In this document: positions 15,509 to 22,673 of the stretch, piece after piece | Numbering within the stretch: the first letter of the stretch is position 1 | How the letters are laid out: each line of letters begins with the position of its first letter | Assembly: GCA_028717105.1 (NCBI GenBank) | Contig: JAQUOM010000009.1 | Coordinates: forward strand, 1-26,333 | From: Candidatus Omnitrophota bacterium | GTDB taxonomy: Bacteria; Omnitrophota; Gorgyraeia; Velamenicoccales; Velamenicoccaceae | Reading direction: 5' to 3' | Length of the DNA stretch: 26,333 nt | Notes under the pieces: model-generated | Told to the model about the DNA's origin: nothing | The model's input: only the letters and a program-made list of their open reading frames with translations | Databases searched by the model: none | Position numbers and translations under genes: made by a program

Positions 15509-16587
15509 AGGCGAAAGTCGCCGTTATCAAAACGACCCCTGAAAGGGTCCTGGAGGACATCGGAGAGCTTTGCCGCCTGGCGGACATGCCGTCGGCCCTG
15601 GCCAAAGACCAGCCGGTGATCCTGAAGGACAATATCTCCTGGCACTTGCCGTTCTTGTCGGCCAATACGACGCCGTGGCAGTTGGAAGGCGTCATCCGGG
15701 CCCTGAAGGCGTCCGGCCGGGGCCGCCTGGTTGCCGTTCACAATAATACGGTGGTGACCGATCCGGATAAAGGGTTGAAGCTCAACAGGCTCCTGGGCGT
15801 CTATCGCAAATACGGCGTCGAAGAGAAGTATAATTTCAACAAGGACGAGATCCGCTGGGTCCCGTATCATCCTAAATTCAAGACGCGGGCGCTGCATAAG
15901 GTTTACGGTCACGATGTGATGATCCCGGAATATTTCTTCGGCAAGAACATCGTTCATCTGCCGACAGTCAAGACGCACATCTATACGACGACGACAGGCG
16001 CCATGAAGAACGCCTTCGGGGGCCTTTTGGGCACGCACAGGCACTACACGCACAGTTGGATTCATGAGGTCCTGGTCGATCTGTTAAAGATCCAGCAGGA
16101 TATCCATAGCGGGATTTTCTGCGTCATGGACGGCACGATCTGCGGATGCGGGCCGGGGCCGCGGACCATGGTGCCCGTGGAAAAAGGCTACATGCTGGCA
16201 TCCGGCGATTCTGTGGCGATCGATGCGGTCGCGGCCAGGATGATGGGTTTCGACCCGCTTGCGATCCCCTACATCCGGATGGCGCACGAGGACGGTATCG
16301 GGACAGGGGATGTCAGGGACATCGAGATTGCGGGCGAGGATATCCGGAATGTCAATTTCCATTTCTATGTCGGACAGAACATGGTCAGCCGTTTCGGCAG
16401 GACCGTCTGGTTCGGTCCTTTGAAGTCCCTGCAGAGATTCTTCTTTCGCACGCCGCTGGTTTATTTCTTCGTCTATGCTTCCTTTGTCTATCACGACTAT
16501 ATCTGGTGGCCGCTGATCGGCAAAAGGCGCCAGGGGAAAATCGCCCAAACCGGCTGGGGCAGGTTATTCAGGAGCTATCCGTCCTGA
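15505..16587 (+). CDS. DUF362 family protein
   Basis: About 360 residues. ATG 15505 overlaps the upstream TGA (ATGA); ATG 15496 is an alternative. DUF362 (PF04015) hallmarks: ILKDNISWHLPFLSANTTPW, VHLPTVKTHIYTTTTGAMKNAFGGLLG, VMDGTICGCGPGPR and LASGDSVAIDAVAARMMGFDP. Many relatives carry ferredoxin-like CxxCxxCxxxC clusters; none is visible here, so this is the cluster-free form. A hydrophobic/aromatic stretch near the C terminus (FFRTPLVYFFVYASFVYHDYIWWPL) may touch or span the membrane. No function is established for the family. Coupling to the GT-C gene suggests a role in the same envelope process, but that is inference. Confidence 0.9.
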   Translation: MKAKVAVIKTTPERVLEDIGELCRLADMPSALAKDQPVILKDNISWHLPFLSANTTPWQLEGVIRALKASGRGRLVAVHNNTVVTDPDKGLKLNRLLGVYRKYGVEEKYNFNKDEIRWVPYHPKFKTRALHKVYGHDVMIPEYFFGKNIVHLPTVKTHIYTTTTGAMKNAFGGLLGTHRHYTHSWIHEVLVDLLKIQQDIHSGIFCVMDGTICGCGPGPRTMVPVEKGYMLASGDSVAIDAVAARMMGFDPLAIPYIRMAHEDGIGTGDVRDIEIAGEDIRNVNFHFYVGQNMVSRFGRTVWFGPLKSLQRFFFRTPLVYFFVYASFVYHDYIWWPLIGKRRQGKIAQTGWGRLFRSYPS

Positions 16588-16606
16588 AAGATAGCCAAAG
16601 AATCGT

Positions 16607-16635
16607 TTGACTTGCCTTTTCTGACATGATATTAA
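16607..16635 (+). promoter_or_regulatory. Putative sigma70-type promoter of pyrG
   Basis: TTGACT (16607-16612), a 17-base spacer, and TATTAA (16630-16635) match the -35/-10 consensus well. Transcription would start near 16642, giving a leader of about 150 nt that contains a short ORF and a terminator hairpin before pyrG. Confidence 0.65.
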
Positions 16636-16659
16636 TATGGTGTAGATTTTTTAGGTGTT

Positions 16660-16701
16660 ATGTGCAGCAGATGCTTAAGACAGGAACGGGTACTGGGCTA
16701 A
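16660..16701 (+). CDS. Possible 13-residue leader peptide of pyrG
   Basis: ATG at 16660 runs 13 codons (MCSRCLRQERVLG) to TAA at 16699-16701. AGGTG upstream could act as a ribosome-binding site, though its spacing is short. The frame runs through the whole 5' arm of the downstream hairpin and its stop falls in the hairpin loop, so a ribosome translating it would melt the stem. A run of six Us lies just upstream (16647-16652). This resembles the pyrBI-type layout of enteric bacteria in general form; no translation evidence exists. Confidence 0.4.
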   Translation: MCSRCLRQERVLG

Positions 16702-16728
16702 AAAAGTTCAGTACCCGTGTCTGTTTTT
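16678..16728 (+). terminator. Terminator hairpin in the pyrG leader (candidate attenuator)
   Basis: ACGGGTACTG (16686-16695) pairs perfectly with CAGTACCCGT (16709-16718). Flanking AGACA (16678-16682) can pair with TGTCT (16718-16722), leaving a small bulge, and the inner GGC can pair with GTT. The loop is TAAAAAA, and five Ts follow at 16724-16728. Being downstream of a good promoter and 66 bases before pyrG, it would cut transcription before the gene unless opened. It could alternatively terminate the DUF362 operon. Confidence 0.8.
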
Positions 16729-16794
16729 AACGGAACCAATGCCGCTTCCCTGCCGCAAAGGGATATTTATCGACAGGTAAAGCGGAGGATAACG

Positions 16795-18396
16795 ATGGCA
16801 AAATACATTTTTGTGACAGGCGGTGTTGTATCGAGTCTCGGCAAGGGGATTGCCTGCGCGTCGATCGGAAAAATCCTGGAGGCGCGCGGCCTTAAGATCA
16901 ATCTGATCAAGTGCGATCCGTATATCAACGTGGACCCCGGCACCATGAATCCTTTTCAGCACGGAGAGGTCTATGTCACCGATGATGGCGCCGAGACAGA
17001 CCTCGACCTGGGTCACTACGAGAGATTTACCCATGCGAAACTGACGCGCGACAACAACGTCACGACAGGAAAGATATATTTTTCCGTGATCTCCAAGGAG
17101 AGGCGCGGGGATTACCTGGGCAAGACCGTCCAGGTGGTGCCGCATATTACCGATGAGATCAAGACGTCCATCAGGAAGGTGGGGGAGACGGGCCGGCCGG
17201 ATATCGTGATCGTTGAGATCGGCGGGACCGTCGGCGATATCGAGAGCCTGCCGTTTTTGGAGGCGATCCGTCAATTCAAACAGGAGGCGGGCCCTGCCTG
17301 CGCCATCAATATCCACCTGACGCTGGTGCCCTATATCCGCAGCGCCCAGGAGATCAAGACCAAGCCTACCCAGCACAGCGTCGGCAAGCTCCGGGAGATC
17401 GGTATCCAGCCGGAGATCCTGTTGTGCCGTTCTGAAAAACCCATCGAGCAGGATGTCAAACAGAAGATCGCTCTTTTCTGCAATGTTTGTGAAGACGCTG
17501 TCGTGGAGGCCCTGGACGTTCAAAGCATCTATGAAGTGCCGCTGATGTATAAGAATGACGGCTTGGACGATTTGATCCTGAATTTTCTGCAGTTGAATTC
17601 AAAAAAAGGAAACCTCAGGGACTGGGATTCCCGGGTCGTTCGTGTCTTGAAAGACCCCGGGGCTTCCTGCCGGATCGCGGTCGTCGGAAAATATATCACG
17701 CTGCAGGACGCCTATAAATCGATTTATGAAGCCCTGGTTCACGGGGGGGTCGCCAATAGCGCCCGCGTGGAGATCGTCAAGATCGATTCCGAAGAGGTCA
17801 AAATGCACAAGGCCAGTTCTATTTTTTGCGGGGTGGATGGCATCCTCGTTCCGGGTGGTTTTGGCCACCGCGGTATCGAAGGCAAGATCAATGCGATCGA
17901 ATTTGCCCGCAAGGAAGGGATTCCTTATTTCGGGATCTGCCTGGGCATGCAGACGGCGGTCATCGAATTTGCAAGGAATGTCTGCGGCTTAAAGAACGCC
18001 CATTCAACGGAGTTCGATCCTAAAACGTCCTTTCCGGTGATCAGTTTGCTGGAGGAACAGAAGACGGTCAGGGTCAAAGGAGGGAGCATGCGTCTGGGGG
18101 CTTATCCTTGCCGGCTTCTTCCCGGGACGCATGCGCTTGCCGCTTACCGCAAAGGGCTGGTTTCGGAAAGGCACAGGCACCGCTATGAATTCAACCGCGA
18201 TTTTAAAAAGGTCATGGAGAAGCGAGGCCTGAGGATTGCCGGGACGTCTCCTTCGGGCGAGCTCGTCGAAATCGTTGAATTGAAGGACCATCCCTGGTTT
18301 GTCGCCGTGCAATTCCATCCGGAATTCAAATCAAAGCCCGATAGCGCCCACCCGTTGTTTAAGGCATTCATTCATGCAGCTCTCAAGAACAAATAG
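16795..18396 (+). CDS. pyrG: CTP synthase (glutamine-hydrolysing)
   Basis: 533 residues, normal length. The ATG at 16795 follows GCGGAGG by 7 bases; a longer frame upstream is ignored because it runs through the leader hairpin. The synthase domain begins KYIFVTGGVVSSLGKGIACASIG (P-loop) with CDPYINVDPGTMNPFQHGEVYVTDDGAETDLDLGHYERF. The glutaminase domain has the nucleophile in YFGICLGMQ (Cys382) and the catalytic His508 and Glu510 in QFHPEF. The enzyme makes CTP from UTP, ATP and glutamine. The leader upstream contains a promoter, a short ORF and a terminator hairpin, so control by premature termination is likely. The following lipoprotein gene begins 12 bases after the stop. Confidence 0.98.
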   Translation: MAKYIFVTGGVVSSLGKGIACASIGKILEARGLKINLIKCDPYINVDPGTMNPFQHGEVYVTDDGAETDLDLGHYERFTHAKLTRDNNVTTGKIYFSVISKERRGDYLGKTVQVVPHITDEIKTSIRKVGETGRPDIVIVEIGGTVGDIESLPFLEAIRQFKQEAGPACAINIHLTLVPYIRSAQEIKTKPTQHSVGKLREIGIQPEILLCRSEKPIEQDVKQKIALFCNVCEDAVVEALDVQSIYEVPLMYKNDGLDDLILNFLQLNSKKGNLRDWDSRVVRVLKDPGASCRIAVVGKYITLQDAYKSIYEALVHGGVANSARVEIVKIDSEEVKMHKASSIFCGVDGILVPGGFGHRGIEGKINAIEFARKEGIPYFGICLGMQTAVIEFARNVCGLKNAHSTEFDPKTSFPVISLLEEQKTVRVKGGSMRLGAYPCRLLPGTHALAAYRKGLVSERHRHRYEFNRDFKKVMEKRGLRIAGTSPSGELVEIVELKDHPWFVAVQFHPEFKSKPDSAHPLFKAFIHAALKNK

Positions 18397-18408
18397 ACGA
18401 TTTTTCTT

Positions 18409-18777
18409 ATGATGAGACGCTCCGATTTTTTAAAACACGTGGTTGTGTTTCTGGCTGTGTCTTGTTTCTGCGGCTGCAGCCAGCCCTTGCGTACTCTTAT
18501 AGACGCCGGGAATGAACAAAAGGCCCAGGGAGAATGCGTGGCCCGGCAGCGCACGCGGTTTGAGGCGCTTCTGCGCGATATCAAAAGAGAGCGTCTCCTG
18601 CCGGGATTAAGAGAGGAGCGCGTCCTGGCGCGTTATGGCGATCCTGTCCTGCGGGAAGGCCGCGTCTTCCTCTACAGGGACCCCGTCGATTTTTTTGGTT
18701 CCCCCAAGGTATATCTCGCGTTTGACGAAGCAGGCATTCTTTCTTCCATCGAGGTCATTACAAATGAATCCGAATAA
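18409..18777 (+). CDS. Small lipoprotein, SmpA/OmlA-like (hypothetical)
   Basis: 122 residues from ATG 18409 (ATG 18412 also possible). The N terminus has basic residues, a hydrophobic core (VVVFLAVSCF) and a likely lipobox FCGC, with Cys at about residue 23 becoming lipid-modified. The C-terminal half (VLARYGDPVLREGRVFLYRDP then VYLAFDEAGILSSIEV) resembles small outer-membrane lipoproteins of the SmpA/OmlA (BamE) type, in which a 'G.P......w.Y' strand is followed by 'l.Fd..G.l'; I hold this only as a resemblance. It overlaps glgP by 14 bases. No clear ribosome-binding site. Confidence 0.65.
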   Translation: MMRRSDFLKHVVVFLAVSCFCGCSQPLRTLIDAGNEQKAQGECVARQRTRFEALLRDIKRERLLPGLREERVLARYGDPVLREGRVFLYRDPVDFFGSPKVYLAFDEAGILSSIEVITNESE

Positions 18778-20773
18778 CACGCCATTACGGCAGTATGTCA
18801 ACATCAAGGATTACGATAGCCGGTATGCCGCGGATATCCGCGACGACGCCTATTTTACGTTTCCCGTCGGGCCCATTCTTGAAGCGGAGCGCGCGCTTCT
18901 CTCGGGGCAGGCCGGGACGATCGCTTATTTCTCCATGGAGTACGGCCTGGCGACCAGCATTTATAATGTCTACGGCTCTGCCCGCCCCGTTTCGGATGAC
19001 AACAAGATGACTGAGAACGAGGTTTTTTCCAACGAGCGGATTCCCGATTATCTTTTTTCTCTTAAGGTCGACGCGCTGGTGGATCTGCCGATTTACTCGG
19101 GCGGGCTCGGGGTCCTGGCCGGAGATACCGTCAAGACGGCGGCGGACATGAAACTTCCCATGGTGGCCATCGGCATCCTTTGGAGCAAGGGCTATTTTAA
19201 GCAGCGTTTCTGGTTTAAGTTCGGACAGCTCCCTGAGGAGATGAAGTGGGACCCGGAGACGTTCCCCGGCCTGATCCCCCTGGAAGAAAAGGTGAAGTTG
19301 GAGCTTAAAAATAAAGTGATCTATCTGCGGCTCTGGAAATATTATGTGTTTAGCCGCACCCGGGACCATGTCGTGCCTCTGGTCCTTTTGGATTCCAACG
19401 TTGAAGAGAATGATGAGGCCGGCCGCCGCTTGACGGACAAGCTTTACCGCAGCGACGACGTTTCCGGGCGCATCCTGCAGAGATTGATCCTGGGGATGGG
19501 AGGGATCAGGGCCCTGGCAGCCCTGAAATATCCGGTCCGCATCCATCATCTCAACGAAGGCCATGCGGCCTTTGCCTTTGTACGCAAGGCCGGCGACACG
19601 CCGGGCGCGGATCTCGAGGCGCTGAAGTCCCAATTCGCCTATACGTGCCATACGCCCGTCCCTGCCGGACACGACCGGTTTAGCGTCGGGGAGTGCGAGA
19701 CGTATCTGGAATCCCAGGATATGGCCCTGGTAAAGACATTCGGCCTGGAAGATGCCAAATCTACCGTCGTTAACCTCACGATCCTGGCCATGAATACCTC
19801 TTCGAGTATCAACGCCGTGTCCTGGAAACACGGCGAGGTCATGAAGCTGCAGTTCCCCGATTATCAGGATCGGATCAAGGCCATTACCAACGGCGTGCAT
19901 TTTCCTACGTGGGTCTCTGCACCCATCCTGAAAGTTCTTGACGCATTTGCGAAACAGATGGGCGATTATCGCCGCGATCCCGAATTACTCAAGAATGTGC
20001 TTTCTTTAAAAGAGGACCAGGCTTTCCGTAAAGGCCTTTGGCAGGCCCATCAGGAGAATAAAAAAGTTTTGGCATCCCTGTTGTCACGCTGGCGTTTTAA
20101 GGAAGACGCGTTGACGGTGGTGTGGGCCCGTCGTATCGCCGCTTACAAGAGGCCGAGCCTTCTTTTGCAGGATATTGAGCGCCTTATGGATATCGCCCGC
20201 CGGATCGGCCCTCTCCAGGTTCTTTTTGCCGGCAAGGCCCATCCGAACGATAATATGGCATTTACCTATGTCAATGAGATCATGAATACGATCGATAAGA
20301 CGCAAACCTCGGGCGGTTTACTTAAGATCATGATCCTGGAAAATTATGATATTTATATCGCCAAGGCGCTTGTTTCATGCGTGGATATCTGGCTCAATAA
20401 CCCCTTGCCGCCTTATGAAGCCTCCGGCACGAGCGGCATGAAAGCGATCGCGAACGCCGTACCCCAGTTGAGTACGGTCGATGGATGGGTGGTGGAAGCT
20501 AAAGACAGCGGTATCGGAAAATTCTTCGGATATGAAGATGACGGCCGCGGTTACACCGATGGCCTTACCTTGAGATTGAACGAAGATGCGCGCGCTTTAT
20601 ATGCGGCCCTGGAAGAGATGGCCCGCCTGTATTATGACACTCAAAAGAACGGCGAAATCAATACTCAATCCGCCTGGATTGACATGATGATCCATTGCCT
20701 TGCTGCGGCAGGCCGTTTTAACACGTTTCGCATGCTCAACGAGTATCGATCCAAGGTGTGGGGCATGAAATAA
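18764..20773 (+). CDS. glgP: Alpha-glucan (glycogen/starch/maltodextrin) phosphorylase, GT35
   Basis: 669 residues from ATG 18764 (GAGG 9 bases upstream); the frame is open further upstream only because it overlaps the lipoprotein gene. It is shorter than E. coli GlgP (about 800), like the compact bacterial/archaeal alpha-glucan phosphorylase group. Recognisable: SMEYGLATS, PIYSGGLGVLAGDTVKTAADM, HLNEGHAAFAFV, CHTPVPAGHDRF, TNGVHFPTW, RRIAAYKRPSLLL, and the pyridoxal-phosphate lysine K560 in EASGTSGMKA. It releases glucose 1-phosphate from stored or imported alpha-1,4-glucans. It starts within the end of the lipoprotein gene, so translation is coupled. A promoter-like sequence follows it, so the next gene may begin a new unit. 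Confidence 0.95.
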   Translation: MNPNNTPLRQYVNIKDYDSRYAADIRDDAYFTFPVGPILEAERALLSGQAGTIAYFSMEYGLATSIYNVYGSARPVSDDNKMTENEVFSNERIPDYLFSLKVDALVDLPIYSGGLGVLAGDTVKTAADMKLPMVAIGILWSKGYFKQRFWFKFGQLPEEMKWDPETFPGLIPLEEKVKLELKNKVIYLRLWKYYVFSRTRDHVVPLVLLDSNVEENDEAGRRLTDKLYRSDDVSGRILQRLILGMGGIRALAALKYPVRIHHLNEGHAAFAFVRKAGDTPGADLEALKSQFAYTCHTPVPAGHDRFSVGECETYLESQDMALVKTFGLEDAKSTVVNLTILAMNTSSSINAVSWKHGEVMKLQFPDYQDRIKAITNGVHFPTWVSAPILKVLDAFAKQMGDYRRDPELLKNVLSLKEDQAFRKGLWQAHQENKKVLASLLSRWRFKEDALTVVWARRIAAYKRPSLLLQDIERLMDIARRIGPLQVLFAGKAHPNDNMAFTYVNEIMNTIDKTQTSGGLLKIMILENYDIYIAKALVSCVDIWLNNPLPPYEASGTSGMKAIANAVPQLSTVDGWVVEAKDSGIGKFFGYEDDGRGYTDGLTLRLNEDARALYAALEEMARLYYDTQKNGEINTQSAWIDMMIHCLAAAGRFNTFRMLNEYRSKVWGMK

Positions 20774-20794
20774 GACATATTTTTCGGGATATGC

Positions 20795-20823
20795 TTGCCA
20801 GCAGGAACGAGCTGTGTTAGTAT
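20795..20823 (+). promoter_or_regulatory. Putative promoter downstream of glgP
   Basis: TTGCCA (20795-20800), 17-base spacer, TAGTAT (20818-20823); the overlapping TATAAC (20821-20826) is an alternative -10 at wider spacing. It would drive the small ORF at 20847 and the YbhB-family gene behind it. Confidence 0.45.
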
Positions 20824-20846
20824 AACAACATTACAGCGAGTGGGTT

Positions 20847-21131
20847 ATGAAAAAAAATTTCCCGATTTGTGGAGGCCTGCGTGTTTTAGCCCGTAACACT
20901 TCTGTTTTTTTTCCGTCCGCAGGGCGGAATTTTGCCTGTTCCGTTTTACGGGACTGGATGCAGGGTAAAAAAGAGGCTCAAGAGGTTTTCGTCCGGACGT
21001 GTCAGGATGCAGGTCCGTGGATCCGCCAGGCGATCCGGCGCGCCCATTCGGACGGGGTTGAGAAAGACGGGTCCTGCGCCACGTGTGTCGCCTGCTGCCG
21101 GTATCCCGGAACTTCGGGGGGTCGGCCGTGA
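20847..21131 (+). CDS. Small Cys-containing hypothetical protein
   Basis: 94 codons, ATG start with a poor ribosome-binding site. No family recognised. The middle (VLRDWMQGKKEAQEVFVRTC) looks helical, and the C-terminal part carries CATCVACC, a tight CxxCxxCC cluster that could bind metal. Codon use is similar to its neighbours. The stop TGA overlaps the GTG of the next gene (GTGA), which is the best evidence that it is translated. It could still be a spurious frame in an untranslated leader. Confidence 0.4.
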   Translation: MKKNFPICGGLRVLARNTSVFFPSAGRNFACSVLRDWMQGKKEAQEVFVRTCQDAGPWIRQAIRRAHSDGVEKDGSCATCVACCRYPGTSGGRP

Positions 21132-21667
21132 ATTGCCGCCCCTTGCATTCCTGCGCAGGTTTTTTTCTGGTTGTCCTGGCGGTTTTCTTTTTAGGAGGTG
21201 GAGCCATGGCCTTCGAATTGACAAGCCCCGCTTTTTCCGATACTTCAAAGATCCCTGCCGAATTTACCTGCGAAGGCAAGGACGCCTCTCCGCGTCTTCA
21301 ATGGAGAGATGTCCCCGCCGATACAAAAAGTTTTGCCCTTATCAGCGACGATCCGGACGCCCCGGCAAAGACATGGGTCCATTGGGTTATTTATAACATC
21401 CCCGGGGAAAGCCGGGAGCTCCCTCAGGGATTTCCTCACGATGAGGCTTTGCCCGATGGGGTCCGCCAGGGGGTCAATGACGGCGGAGAGATCGGCTACG
21501 GCGGCCCTTGTCCGCCTCCGGGCAAGCCGCACAGGTATTACTTTAAGCTTTATGCCCTCGACAGCACGCTTGAGATCGAGGGTACGGCAACGAAGGATAA
21601 GCTTCTGGCAGCGACGAAAGGGCATGTCCTCGGGGAAGCGGTCTTGATGGGGACGTACCAACGGTAA
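21128..21667 (+). CDS. YbhB/YbcL (PEBP-like) family protein, probably exported
   Basis: 180 codons counting from GTG 21128, about 153 if the internal ATG 21206 is used. The mature part is unmistakable Raf-kinase-inhibitor-like/YbhB: ELTSPAFSD, IPAEFTCEGKDASPRLQW, SFALISDDPDAP, WVHWVIYNIP, GYGGPCPPPGKPHRYYFKLYALD. From the GTG, a signal peptide is formed (hydrophobic FFLVVLAVFFL and AMA before FELTS). From ATG 21206 the protein would be cytoplasmic, and that ATG has a near-perfect AGGAGGTGG 7 bases upstream. Both starts are plausible. The GTG overlaps the preceding stop. Biochemical role of the bacterial family is unclear; ligand or phospholipid-like binding is often proposed. Confidence 0.9.
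   Translation: MNCRPLHSCAGFFLVVLAVFFLGGGAMAFELTSPAFSDTSKIPAEFTCEGKDASPRLQWRDVPADTKSFALISDDPDAPAKTWVHWVIYNIPGESRELPQGFPHDEALPDGVRQGVNDGGEIGYGGPCPPPGKPHRYYFKLYALDSTLEIEGTATKDKLLAATKGHVLGEAVLMGTYQR
21193..21208 (+). promoter_or_regulatory. Strong internal ribosome-binding site and alternative ATG in the YbhB-family gene
   Basis: AGGAGGTGG (21193-21201) lies inside the signal-peptide coding part, with ATG at 21206-21208. It could initiate a second, leaderless form of the protein. Confidence 0.45.
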
Positions 21668-21766
21668 GCCACATAGAGGAAAGAGTTTTAAATATCTGGG
21701 TCCTGCGGAAACCGCATCCGGCAAGATAAGTTTTTTTGTTCGTTGCGTAACAAAAAGGGGGTGTAT

Positions 21767-22132
21767 ATGGGTTTTTTCCTGTTTCTCGTTAGTCTGTTGT
21801 TTATCGTCGAGGGCGTTCTTCTGATCCTGACCCCGAAAAAAGTCCTGAAATTTGCCAATCAGCTGCTGGACAAGACCAAAGATGCCAGGATCCTTGGCCT
21901 GGTCCCCTTGATCGTCGGTATTATGTTGTTGTTTGCGGCATCTTCCAGCGCCGTCGGTTGGCTGATCGTGCTTTTAGGCCTGGGAGCGATCGCTAAGGCT
22001 GTTTATGTGTTTTTGACGCCCGTGGCCAAGATCAAGGCTTCACGCTGGTATCATATGTCGGATAATGCGTACCGCGTCAGCGGCATCATTGTTCTTGTTT
22101 TGGGCGTTATCGTTTTCATTTCCCGCATATAA
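21767..22132 (+). CDS. Small polytopic membrane protein (hypothetical)
   Basis: 121 residues from ATG 21767, preceded by AGGGGGTG; an upstream in-frame TTG (21743) would add 8 residues. Four hydrophobic stretches: about 2-24 (FLFLVSLLFIVEGVLLIL), 48-64 (LVPLIVGIMLLFAA), 69-92 (VGWLIVLLGLGAIAKAVYVFL) and 103-120 (SGIIVLVLGVIVFI), joined by short basic loops (TPKKVLKFANQLLDKTKDAR). The 'VEGVLLILTPKK' start recalls DUF2065-type small membrane proteins, but I would not assign it. The gene is monocistronic-looking, with a terminator just after it. Confidence 0.75.
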   Translation: MGFFLFLVSLLFIVEGVLLILTPKKVLKFANQLLDKTKDARILGLVPLIVGIMLLFAASSSAVGWLIVLLGLGAIAKAVYVFLTPVAKIKASRWYHMSDNAYRVSGIIVLVLGVIVFISRI

Positions 22133-22145
22133 AGATATGGCATTC

Positions 22146-22195
22146 GGCCGGACGGGCTCAAAAGACTCATTTCAGGGGCGTCCGGCCTTTTGTTT
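22146..22195 (+). terminator. Intrinsic terminator after the small membrane protein gene
   Basis: Perfect 9-bp arms GGCCGGACG (22146-22154) and CGTCCGGCC (22179-22187) with a 24-base loop, followed by TTTTGTTTCTTT. It ends 39 bases before the next GTG start. Confidence 0.75.
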
Positions 22196-22233
22196 CTTTC
22201 GAAATGACGAAGGGCCATCTATCGGAGGCGCGC

Positions 22234-22638
22234 GTGAAGAAAGCGTTGGGAGGGTTTTTGTTGTTTTTGATTTTCTTTGCGGCCGCGCGGTTTGTTTTTT
22301 GCGTTGAAGAATTTTCTACGAATGCCGCAGAGTCGGAAGCTTATAATGTAACGCGTGTCCAGAAGATCGTCGACGGACACGTCTTCGTGGTTGAGGAGGA
22401 CCGGCCCATTGAGAAGGTCGCCGGCCTCTATCGGCCCATGGACATGGATGCCTATATTCAGCTCAAATTCAGTAAGCTGCAGGCCCAGTTGAACGATCTG
22501 GCCGACAAGACACAGCGCAGGCTGGATGATCTGCAGGGTCAGGTCGATCAACTTTCCAAGAAGGTCGACAAGTATGCCAAACAACAGGACGCATGGCTGA
22601 AAAACGCGCAAAATATCACAAATGCTTCGACGCCTTGA
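22234..22638 (+). CDS. Exported protein with C-terminal coiled coil (hypothetical)
   Basis: 134 residues from GTG 22234, chosen for the GGAGG 5 bases upstream and because it leaves a clean signal peptide (KKALGGFLLFLIFFAAARFVFC). ATG 22204 is in frame but lacks a ribosome-binding site and overlaps the terminator tail. The central part (VQKIVDGHVFVVEEDRPIEKV) is unassigned; the last 55 residues (for example LQAQLNDLADKTQRRLDDLQ) form heptads typical of a coiled coil. No known family. It is followed by a larger exported coiled-coil protein, so the two may work together in the periplasm. Confidence 0.7.
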   Translation: MKKALGGFLLFLIFFAAARFVFCVEEFSTNAAESEAYNVTRVQKIVDGHVFVVEEDRPIEKVAGLYRPMDMDAYIQLKFSKLQAQLNDLADKTQRRLDDLQGQVDQLSKKVDKYAKQQDAWLKNAQNITNASTP

Positions 22639-22673
22639 GGCGGCCGCCGATGTTTCCAGACTGCTGGAGGACG

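Noticed and set aside
18785..19900. 371-codon open frame on the - strand opposite glgP
   Set aside because: It lies entirely antisense to a fully supported phosphorylase gene, has no recognisable motif and an Arg/His-rich composition typical of shadow frames.
20932..21396. 154-codon + strand frame overlapping the small Cys-rich ORF and the YbhB-family gene
   Set aside because: Its second half is out of frame with the clear YbhB gene; Arg-rich composition indicates a shadow.
21700..21740. Small hairpin TGCGG/CCGCA followed later by a T-run, after the YbhB-family gene
   Set aside because: The stem is only 5 bp and the T-run begins about 18 bases after it, so it is not a convincing terminator.
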